Shown: positions 1 through 5,532 of the stretch, one piece after another
Layout: every line of letters starts with the position of its first letter
Position numbering within the stretch: the first letter of the stretch is position 1
Source of the DNA: Conexibacter sp.
GTDB lineage: Bacteria > Actinomycetota > Thermoleophilia > Solirubrobacterales > Solirubrobacteraceae
Length of the DNA: 9,096 nucleotides
Assembly (NCBI GenBank): GCA_025964295.1
Contig: JAOPZD010000607.1
Coordinates: 1-9,096 of the forward strand
Direction of reading: 5' to 3'
Made by a program: the position numbers and the translations under genes
Notes under the pieces: generated by a model
Databases searched by the model: none
Told to the model about the DNA's origin: nothing
Seen by the model: only the letters and a program-made list of their open reading frames with translations

Positions 1-142
1 CGTCGGCCCGGCCGGCGGCCGCGGCCTCGGTGACCGGGTCGCCCGTGAACGGGTCGGCCTTCTCGAACGTGCGGCCCGCGGCGGCCGCGACCCACTCCCC
101 GCCGATGAGCAGCGGCTGCTGCTCGACGCTCACGGTGCTCAT
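1..142 (-). CDS. Aldehyde dehydrogenase, N-terminal part (runs off left edge)
   Basis: Only the first 47 codons are inside the window. The minus-strand reading from ATG at 142-140 starts MSTVSVEQQPLLIGGEWVAA and continues with a GRTFEKADPFTGDPVTEAAA-type stretch. This is the usual opening of NAD(P)+-dependent aldehyde dehydrogenases: the short beta strand 'LxIGGEWV', then 'DPxTGxxV', ahead of the Rossmann domain. The catalytic Cys and Glu lie outside the window, so substrate cannot be judged. Start choice is supported by GGGAG (plus-strand 150-154) seven bases before the ATG. The gene is transcribed away from the flavodoxin-like remnant and shares the 143-319 spacer with it. Family members oxidise aldehydes to acids in the cytoplasm. 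The family call is fairly sure; the subfamily is unknown. Confidence 0.82.
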   Translation of the reverse strand, partial: MSTVSVEQQPLLIGGEWVAAAAGRTFEKADPFTGDPVTEAAAAGRAD

Positions 143-319
143 CTGATCGCTCCCTAGGACCCGGAAATTGCTAGATGGTTTCGCAGGGCGCACACACGCA
201 CGCCATGCGCACACGACCCTGGCAAACGCCGGTCGGCGCGTCAACCCCGCCGCGAGCGGGGAGGCACCGGCGCCCTCGCGGGGTTCGTCGGCGAACGCCT
301 GGCCGATCACGGCGTCGAG
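143..319. other. Spacer between the aldehyde dehydrogenase and the flavodoxin remnant
   Basis: The stretch holds the ribosome binding site of the minus-strand aldehyde dehydrogenase gene and a less GC-rich patch (about 161-182) that may be its promoter. From about 263 onward it includes N-terminal remains of the flavodoxin-like gene. Between about 185 and 235 there is a CA/GC-rich stretch with repeated 'CGCACAC'-like words. No complete small gene was found. Confidence 0.4.
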
Positions 320-784
320 GTGCAGCACGTGCGCCTCGTCGACGAGGCGATCGCGCCGGGCGTCGTCAGCGAGGCCGTCCGGCCCGGCGACGGCTGGCCG
401 CCGATCCACGATCGCGTGGTCGCCGCCGACATCGTCGTCTTCGCCACCCCGACCTGGCTGGGCCAGCCGGGCAGCGTCATAAAGGGCGCGCTGGAGCGCC
501 TCGACGCGCTGATCTCCGAGACCGACGACGAGGGCCGGCCGATCGCCTTCAACAAGGTCGCCGGGTTCGTCGTCACCGGCAACGAGGACGGCGCGCACCA
601 CTGCATCGCCGCCATGGCCCAGGCGGCGTTCGACGTCGGCTTCACCGTGCCGGGGCAGGCGTGGACCGCGACGCCGATCCCCAAGCCGCCGAACGCCTCC
701 CGCGAACCGGCCGCCCCGGCGGGTCGAGTTGACCGGCGCAGTGCACGGCAACTCGACCCGCGTCGGAGCGTCCGCTGGACCTAG
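320..784 (+). pseudogene. Flavodoxin-family NAD(P)H-dependent oxidoreductase, truncated and probably decayed
   Basis: The open frame from GTG 320 to TAG 782-784 (154 aa) carries a well-conserved core: 'VVFATPTWLGQPGSVIKGAL' (flavin-binding region), 'LISETDDEGRPIAFNKVAGF', 'VVTGNEDGAHH' and 'FTVPGQAWT'. These are hallmarks of the flavodoxin-like/NADPH-dependent FMN reductase family, whose members as I know them are about 190-200 aa and begin with a beta strand plus a phosphate-binding loop. Here that opening is absent. Homology-like sequence ('GTGALAGFVGERLADHGVEV') extends upstream in the same frame to about 263, but there is no ATG, GTG or TTG between the stop at 155 and GTG 320, and no ribosome binding site. 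Frame 3 just before it reads 'VNPAASGEAPAPS', loosely like the expected loop, suggesting an indel near 260. After GQAWT the tail becomes Arg/Pro-rich and unlike the family. The stop overlaps the stop of the convergent gene by three to four bases. It could be a shortened working protein, but I favour a pseudogene. Confidence 0.6.
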
Positions 785-1257
785 ACCTTCTTGAGCAGCT
801 TCAGGGCGGCGACCTCGTCGTCGGCCGCGGCCTTGATGCGCTTGTTGAGCGTGATGAACGTCGACTTCAGCGAGCTCTTGTCGGCCCCGGCGTTGACCTT
901 GTCCAGCAGCTTCTGGTACTGGACCAGGCCGAGGTCGAACTCGCGGATCGCCGTCAGCATCTGCTTCTTGCCGGCCGCCGCCGTGGTGGTCTGCGTCTTG
1001 ATCGGCACCAGCGCGACCTTGTAGGCGTGCAGCCCGCCGCGAAACGCGCCGGTCGCGGCCGAGGCGGCGTTCGTGTCGGGCGCGGTCGACAGCGCCTTAT
1101 CGGCCTTGGCCCACTTGGCGGCCAGCGGCTCGACGCGGTTCTCGTAGCGGACGACGGTCCTGATCAGGCCCTTGTCGCTGGCCTGGGCGGCCGGGGTCGC
1201 CACGAGGGCGCCGGCGACGATCGTGGCGGTGGCGAGGGTCCCTGCTCCGGTGCGCAT
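781..1257 (-). CDS. Small secreted helical protein of unknown function
   Basis: This 158-aa protein is not recognised as a named family. The start is ATG at 1257-1255, chosen because CAGGAG (plus-strand 1267-1272) sits nine bases upstream and a signal peptide begins right there; the longer in-frame extension upstream is Arg-rich and not protein-like. Residues 1-26 form a Sec signal (hydrophobic core LATATIVAGALVA) ending in AQA before Ser27. The mature part, about 132 aa, has no cysteines and is rich in Ala, Lys and Leu, with heptad-like helices around residues 30-50, 85-115 and 125-158 ('LKLLKKV' end). It resembles an exported helical bundle, perhaps a wall-associated or periplasm-side protein. 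It is divergent from the GH3 gene across a 191-bp spacer and convergent with the flavodoxin remnant. Export is well supported; the role is unknown. Confidence 0.75.
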   Translation of the reverse strand: MRTGAGTLATATIVAGALVATPAAQASDKGLIRTVVRYENRVEPLAAKWAKADKALSTAPDTNAASAATGAFRGGLHAYKVALVPIKTQTTTAAAGKKQMLTAIREFDLGLVQYQKLLDKVNAGADKSSLKSTFITLNKRIKAAADDEVAALKLLKKV

Positions 1258-1314
1258 CGACTGGGTCTCCTGAGTGGTCAAACGACGGTGTCGATCGTGT
1301 CGTGTCCCGCGCCA

Positions 1315-1335
1315 ACGCCCCGCAAACCGGGGCGT
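1315..1335. repeat. 8-bp inverted repeat in the divergent spacer
   Basis: ACGCCCCG (1315-1322) and CGGGGCGT (1328-1335) are perfect complements separated by CAAAC. The dyad lies 58 bases upstream of the secreted-protein start on one side and 113 bases upstream of the GH3 start on the other, where promoters of both genes should be. It could be an operator or an RNA hairpin in a leader. No T-run follows in either direction, so a classical terminator is unlikely. In DNA this GC-rich, dyads of this size can also arise by chance. Confidence 0.4.
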
Positions 1336-1437
1336 ACAACAACGCCCGATCCGGGTTTGAACCGGGCCCGCGACGGGGAGACGCCGCCCGGGTGCGGCGC
1401 GCACCAAGGACGCGCCGCCGGGTCGCAGGAACACAGC

Positions 1438-1443
1438 AGGAGG
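1438..1443 (+). promoter_or_regulatory. Strong ribosome binding site that fixes the GH3 start
   Basis: AGGAGG, followed by GG, ends five bases before GTG 1449. It is the only good Shine-Dalgarno sequence upstream of the GH3 frame. It rules against the longer reading that begins near 1302, whose first 49 residues are Arg/Pro-rich and unlike a signal peptide. Confidence 0.8.
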
Positions 1444-1448
1444 GGACC

Positions 1449-3743
1449 GTGCAACGACGGGGACGCAAGGCGGCGATCGTGGCATCGATCGTCACGGCCA
1501 GCACGCTGGGGGCCGGGGCGGTGGTCGTCGCCGGGACGGGGGCGGGCGACGACGCGGCGCTCCAGCCGACCCGCATGCCGGCCAACGGCGGCGTCGAGCG
1601 CAAGGTCGACCGCCTGCTGCGCCAGATGACCGTCGACGAGAAGCTCCAGCAGGTCCAGCTGCTCGCCGACAACCAGGTGACCGAGGACGACGCGCGCAAG
1701 GGCGTCGGCGGCGTCTTCAGCCTCACCGATCCGGCGAAGATCGACGCGCTGCAGCACGTCGCGGTCGAGCAGTCGCGGCTGCACATCCCGATCCTCTTCG
1801 CCTACGACACGATCCACGGCTACCGGACGATCTTCCCGGTCCCGCTCGGCGAGGCCTCGAGCTTCGACCCGGACGTCGCGACCGCCGACGACACGATCGC
1901 CGCGCGCGAGACCGCGGCCGTCGGGATCAAGCAGATCTACAGCCCGATGGTCGACGTCTCCCACGAGCCGCGCTGGGGCCGCATCGTCGAGGGCTCGGGC
2001 GAAGACCCATATCTCGGCTCGGTGATGGCCGCGACGCGCGTGCGCGCCGCCCAGGGCACCGACTACAGCGCGCCGGACAAGGTCGTGACGTCGGTCAAGC
2101 ACATGGCCGCCTACGGCACGCCCGAGGGCGGCCGCGACTACAACACGACCGACGTGAGCGAGCGCCGGCTGAGGGACCTGTTCCTGCCGCCGTTCAAGGC
2201 CGCGATCGACGCGGGCTCCGACACCGTCATGTGCTCGTTCAACTCGCTCAACGGCCAGCCGGGCTGCGCCAACCCGCACCTGGAGACCGACATCCTCAAG
2301 AAGGAGTGGGGCTTCGACGGGTTCATCGAGAGCGACTACACCGCGGTCGCCGAGTTGCGCGCGTGCCCGCCCAAGAACCCCGACAACGGGCCCTGCGGCC
2401 ACGGCGTCGCGGCCGACGGCCCGTCGGCGGGCGCGCTGGCGCTCAACGCCGGCACGGACTCCGAGATGGTGTCCACCAACATCCGCGACAACGGCAAGCA
2501 GCTGCTGTCGACCGGGCAGATCTCGATGCGCCGCCTCGATGACGCGGTGCGCCGGATCCTGCGGGTCAAGTTCCGCGCCGGCCTGTTCGACCATCCCTAC
2601 GTCGACGTCAGCGCGATCCCCGGCAAGACGATGCAGCCCGACGACGTGGCCGCCGCGCGCAAGGCGGCGGGCCGCTCGATGGTCCTGCTCAAGAACGCCG
2701 ACGGGGCGCTGCCGCTGTCGCCCGACCTGAAGTCCGTCGCGGTCGTCGGCGCGCTGGCCAACAGCAAGCTCGACCCGCTCGGCCCGTGGTCGGGCCAGGG
2801 CAAGCCCGACGACGTCGTGACCGTCGTGGACGGCATCAAGGACGCGCTGGGCAGCGACGCGACCGTCGACTACCAGCAGGGCTGCGACGTGCCGTGCACC
2901 GACACGAGCGGCTTCGCGGCGGCGACCGCCGCGGCGTCCGGCGCCCAGGCCACGGTGCTCGTCCTCGGCGAGACCGCCGACATGAGCGGCGAGGCGACCT
3001 CGCGGTCGTCGATCGACCTGCCCGGCAAGCAGCAGGACCTTGTCGACGCCATCAAGGCCACCGGCAAGCCGTTCGTGGTGGTGTTGATGAACGGCCGCCC
3101 GCTGACGCTGGACAAGCTCGACGCGAGCGCGCCGGCGATCCTCGAGTCGTGGTTCGGCGGCATCCAGTCGGGCAGCGCGATCGCCGACATCCTGTTCGGC
3201 AAGGTCAACCCCGGCGCCAAGCTGCCGGTGACCTTCCCGCACAGCGTCGGCCAGGTGCCCATCTACTACAACCACGAGAACACCGGCCGGCCGTGTGACA
3301 CGACGCAGAAGTACACGTCGCGCTACACCGACCAGCCGTGCACCCCGCTGTACGCCTTCGGCCACGGGTTGTCCTACACCTCGTTCAAGTTCGACAACCT
3401 GCAGCTGAGCACCAAGTCGATGCCCCAGCGCGGCAGCGTCCAGGTGTCGGTCGACGTGACCAACACGGGCTCCCGGGCGGGCGACGAGGTCGCCCAGCTC
3501 TACATCAAGGACCCGGTCGCCAGCCTCGCACAGCCGGTCCGCCGCCTGCGCGGCTTCCAGCGCGTGACGCTCGGAGCGGGGGAGAAGCAGACGGTGACGT
3601 TCCGCCTCGACGCCTCCGACGTCGGCTTCTACGACAACTCCGGCCGCTTCGTGGTCGAGCCGGGCGAGATCGACGTCTTTGCCGGCGACTCGTCGGAGGC
3701 CGACCTGAGCGACTCCTTCACGGTGACGGGAGGTCGCCGCTGA
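1449..3743 (+). CDS. Secreted glycoside hydrolase family 3 beta-glucosidase (BglX type)
   Basis: This 764-aa enzyme should release terminal beta-linked glucose (or xylose) from oligosaccharides outside the membrane. It starts at GTG 1449 after AGGAGG. Residues 1-33 are a signal sequence or anchor: QRRGRK, then a hydrophobic run to about residue 30. The GH3 N-terminal barrel spans about 45-375, with 'KxHM' at Lys217-His218 and 'EGGRDYNTTDVSERRL' after it. The nucleophile is Asp296 in 'GFDGFIESDYTAV'. The C-terminal alpha/beta domain (about 409-630) holds 'DMSGEATSR' with Glu515, the position of the acid/base in BglX-like enzymes. A fibronectin-III-like domain closes the protein (about 640-760, 'AQLYIKDPVASLAQPVRRLRGF'). 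Length and domain order match E. coli BglX. Eight cysteines fall in four close pairs (262/273, 306/316, 479/483, 616/631), suggesting disulfides in an exported protein. fdhA-like follows on the same strand after 85 bp. Family is certain; exact sugar is not. Confidence 0.95.
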   Translation: MQRRGRKAAIVASIVTASTLGAGAVVVAGTGAGDDAALQPTRMPANGGVERKVDRLLRQMTVDEKLQQVQLLADNQVTEDDARKGVGGVFSLTDPAKIDALQHVAVEQSRLHIPILFAYDTIHGYRTIFPVPLGEASSFDPDVATADDTIAARETAAVGIKQIYSPMVDVSHEPRWGRIVEGSGEDPYLGSVMAATRVRAAQGTDYSAPDKVVTSVKHMAAYGTPEGGRDYNTTDVSERRLRDLFLPPFKAAIDAGSDTVMCSFNSLNGQPGCANPHLETDILKKEWGFDGFIESDYTAVAELRACPPKNPDNGPCGHGVAADGPSAGALALNAGTDSEMVSTNIRDNGKQLLSTGQISMRRLDDAVRRILRVKFRAGLFDHPYVDVSAIPGKTMQPDDVAAARKAAGRSMVLLKNADGALPLSPDLKSVAVVGALANSKLDPLGPWSGQGKPDDVVTVVDGIKDALGSDATVDYQQGCDVPCTDTSGFAAATAAASGAQATVLVLGETADMSGEATSRSSIDLPGKQQDLVDAIKATGKPFVVVLMNGRPLTLDKLDASAPAILESWFGGIQSGSAIADILFGKVNPGAKLPVTFPHSVGQVPIYYNHENTGRPCDTTQKYTSRYTDQPCTPLYAFGHGLSYTSFKFDNLQLSTKSMPQRGSVQVSVDVTNTGSRAGDEVAQLYIKDPVASLAQPVRRLRGFQRVTLGAGEKQTVTFRLDASDVGFYDNSGRFVVEPGEIDVFAGDSSEADLSDSFTVTGGRR

Positions 3744-3755
3744 GCCGCCGGCGGC
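3744..3755. repeat. 12-bp perfect palindrome just after the GH3 stop
   Basis: GCCGCCGGCGGC begins at the base after the TGA of the GH3 gene and reads the same on both strands. It may be a protein-binding site or just a product of the base composition. It lacks a loop long enough for a good RNA hairpin. Confidence 0.3.
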
Positions 3756-3757
3756 CA

Positions 3758-3824
3758 CGAGGTCCTGCCGGGAACGACCGGCGTCCGGAGCATTGCCCGC
3801 GCCGGACGCCGAGTGGGAACCTCG
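3758..3824 (+). promoter_or_regulatory. Nested inverted repeat between GH3 and fdhA-like genes
   Basis: The inner stem is a perfect 10-bp pair, CGGCGTCCGG (3779-3788) with CCGGACGCCG (3802-3811), around a 13-base loop. An outer pair, CGAGGT (3758-3763) with ACCTCG (3819-3824), brackets it, with two further G:C pairs possible past one bulged A. In RNA this would be a stable hairpin between the GH3 stop and the fdhA-like start. No T-run follows, so it is not a textbook intrinsic terminator. The 3' outer arm adjoins GGGAA (3815-3819), the only Shine-Dalgarno-like stretch before ATG 3829, so the fold could limit translation of the downstream gene. It could equally be a transcription stop of the U-poor type seen in high-GC bacteria, or an operator. 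Confidence 0.5.
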
Positions 3825-3828
3825 GCAC

Positions 3829-5046
3829 ATGGCCGACAAGAACCGCGGGGTCGTCTACCTGGAACCGGGCAAGGTCGAGGTGCAGGACATCGCCTACCCG
3901 GAGTTCGAGCTCAAGGAAGGGCCGGGCGTCCCGCCCGAGAACGTGGGGCGCGAGGTGCAGCACGGCGCGATCGTCCGGATCGTGTCCACCAACATCTGCG
4001 GCTCCGACCAGCACATGGTCCGCGGCCGCACGACCGCGCCGCCCGGCCTCGTGCTGGGCCACGAGATCACCGGCGAGATCATCGAGGTCGGCCGCGACGT
4101 GGAGTTCATCGCGGTCGGCGACCTGTGCTCGGTGCCGTTCAACATCGCCTGCGGGCGCTGTCGCAACTGCAAGCACGGCGACACCGGCGTCTGCGAGAAC
4201 ACCAACCCGGAGCGCCCGGGCGCGGCCTACGGCTACGTCGACATGGGCGGCTGGCCCGGCGGCCAGGCCAACTACGTCCTGGTGCCCTACGCCGACTGGA
4301 ACCTGCTCAAGTTCCCCGACAAGGACCAGGCCATGGAGAAGATCCTGGACCTGACCATGTTGTCCGACATCTTCCCGACCGGCTACCACGGCTGCGTCAC
4401 GGCCAACGTGACCACCGGCTCGACCGTCTACATCGCGGGCGCCGGGCCCGTCGGCCTGGCGGCGGCCTACAGCGCGCAGCTGCTCGGCGCGGCGGTCGTC
4501 ATCGTCGGCGACGCGATCCCCGAGCGCCTCGAGCAGGCGCGGTCCTTCGGCTGCGAGACGCTGGACATCACCAAGGGCGAGCCGCGCGACCAGATCGAGC
4601 AGCTCCTCGGCGTGCCCGAGGTCGACAGCGCCGTCGACTGCGTTGGCTTCGAGGCGCGCGGCCACGGCGACAACGCCGAGGAGGCGCCCGCGACGGTCCT
4701 CAACGCGCTGATGGAGGTCACGCGCGCCGCCGGCGCGGTCGGCATCCCCGGCCTCTACGTCACCGCGGACCCGGGCGCCAAGGACGAGGCGGCCAAGAAG
4801 GGCGCGCTGTCGCTGAGCTTCGGCACCGGGTGGGCGAAGTCGCTGAGCTTCGCGACCGGCCAGTGCCCGGTGATGAAGTACCACCGCGGGCTGATGATGG
4901 ACATCCTGCACGACCGCGCGCACATTGCCGACGCGGTCAACGCGACGGTCGTCACGCTCGACGAGGCGCCGGGCGGCTACCGGGACTTCGACAAGGGCGC
5001 GGCCCGGAAGTTCGTGCTCAACCCCAACGGGCTGATCGCCGCGTAG
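3829..5046 (+). CDS. fdhA: Glutathione-independent formaldehyde dehydrogenase (zinc alcohol dehydrogenase superfamily)
   Basis: The 405-aa protein matches the Pseudomonas putida-type formaldehyde dehydrogenase, which holds NAD+ tightly, oxidises formaldehyde to formate without glutathione, and can dismutate aldehydes; it acts in the cytoplasm. The opening 'NRGVVYLEPGKVEV' and 'STNICGSDQHMVRGRTT' are diagnostic. Catalytic zinc ligands are Cys57, His78 and Asp180 ('LSD'); structural zinc ligands are Cys108, Cys111, Cys114 and Cys122. Each is displaced by exactly 11 from the P. putida numbering (46, 67, 169; 97, 100, 103, 111), as I recall it. The Rossmann loop is GAGPVG at 204-209, with Asp228 ending strand two, which favours NAD. 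The extra residues near 27-43 ('ELKEGPGVPPENVGREVQ') replace a shorter loop in P. putida. ATG 3829 was chosen over in-frame TTG 3793 because TTG lies in a hairpin loop and its 12 extra residues have no family counterpart. The Shine-Dalgarno is weak. It ends six bases before the convergent membrane gene. Confidence 0.93.
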   Translation: MADKNRGVVYLEPGKVEVQDIAYPEFELKEGPGVPPENVGREVQHGAIVRIVSTNICGSDQHMVRGRTTAPPGLVLGHEITGEIIEVGRDVEFIAVGDLCSVPFNIACGRCRNCKHGDTGVCENTNPERPGAAYGYVDMGGWPGGQANYVLVPYADWNLLKFPDKDQAMEKILDLTMLSDIFPTGYHGCVTANVTTGSTVYIAGAGPVGLAAAYSAQLLGAAVVIVGDAIPERLEQARSFGCETLDITKGEPRDQIEQLLGVPEVDSAVDCVGFEARGHGDNAEEAPATVLNALMEVTRAAGAVGIPGLYVTADPGAKDEAAKKGALSLSFGTGWAKSLSFATGQCPVMKYHRGLMMDILHDRAHIADAVNATVVTLDEAPGGYRDFDKGAARKFVLNPNGLIAA

Positions 5047-5052
5047 CTCCGC

Positions 5053-5532
5053 CTAGACACAGTCCTCGCCGCCGCCGACCATCCGCTCCAGCTCGGCGAA
5101 GTTGGTGTGCATGAACGAGGTGCGGAAGAAGTAGAGCCCGGCCTCGAACGTGCAGCGCATCGGCTGGTACCAGTACTCCCGCGCGTCGGTCAGCGTCAGG
5201 TGCTGGTGGTTGTAGAGCCAGGCCAGGTGGTCGAAGCGGTTGAGCGTCTCGACCAGCACGGTGCGCGAGGCGCGTGACAGATGCCGGTCCTTCGGGCTCA
5301 AGAGCTCCGGCCGCGCCTGCGCGCGAGCGATCGCGCTGACCACCGGCTCGTTGATGGACTCCAGCAGCGCCAGCTCGGTCGCGTTCGCCGACCGCTTGGC
5401 CTGCCGCGCCGCATCGCGGCTCGCCAGCGTGTTGAACACCAGCGTCACGACCAGCGCGGCCACCGCGACCAGCAGCTGCCAGTCGACCCGGCGCCAGGGC
5501 TCGCGCGGCCGGGCTCCCTCCCGCGCGCTCAT
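5053..5532 (-). CDS. Small single-pass membrane protein of unknown function
   Basis: This 159-aa protein has a short basic N-terminus (residues 1-17, five Arg), one membrane helix at about 18-37 ('WQLLVAVAALVVTLVFNTLA'), then a polar helix ('SRDAARQAKRSANATELALL') and a mostly helical domain to the end with conserved-looking aromatics ('EYWYQPMRCTFEAGLYFF'). The layout of an N-terminal helix followed by a TEL-type amphipathic segment is like DUF4760-type membrane proteins, but I cannot confirm that. Its ATG (5532-5530) overlaps the TGA of the upstream RTX gene as ATGA, and there is no clear Shine-Dalgarno, so translation is probably coupled to that gene. This suggests related production or function, although the RTX protein is exported. 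The positive-inside rule puts the larger domain outside the membrane, which would place it on the same side as the RTX product. Function unknown. Confidence 0.8.
   Translation of the reverse strand: MSAREGARPREPWRRVDWQLLVAVAALVVTLVFNTLASRDAARQAKRSANATELALLESINEPVVSAIARAQARPELLSPKDRHLSRASRTVLVETLNRFDHLAWLYNHQHLTLTDAREYWYQPMRCTFEAGLYFFRTSFMHTNFAELERMVGGGEDCV

Noticed and set aside
175..732. 185-aa plus-strand open frame over the flavodoxin region
   Set aside because: It is Arg-rich with no family motif, while frame 2 of the same DNA carries the conserved flavodoxin-like core.
1315..1375. Possible tRNA (T-arm-like 'GGGTTTGAACC' near 1361)
   Set aside because: The flanking bases do not form a 5-bp T stem in the right register, and no acceptor, D or anticodon arms could be paired around it.
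1278..3839. Very long (853 aa) minus-strand open frame antisense to the GH3 gene
   Set aside because: It lies opposite a clearly real enzyme, is packed with Arg, Val, Gly, Asp and His in the pattern of an antisense reading of GC-rich codons, and shows no domain.
3718..4923. 401-aa minus-strand open frame opposite the formaldehyde dehydrogenase
   Set aside because: Composition-driven shadow of a gene with all its zinc ligands intact on the plus strand.
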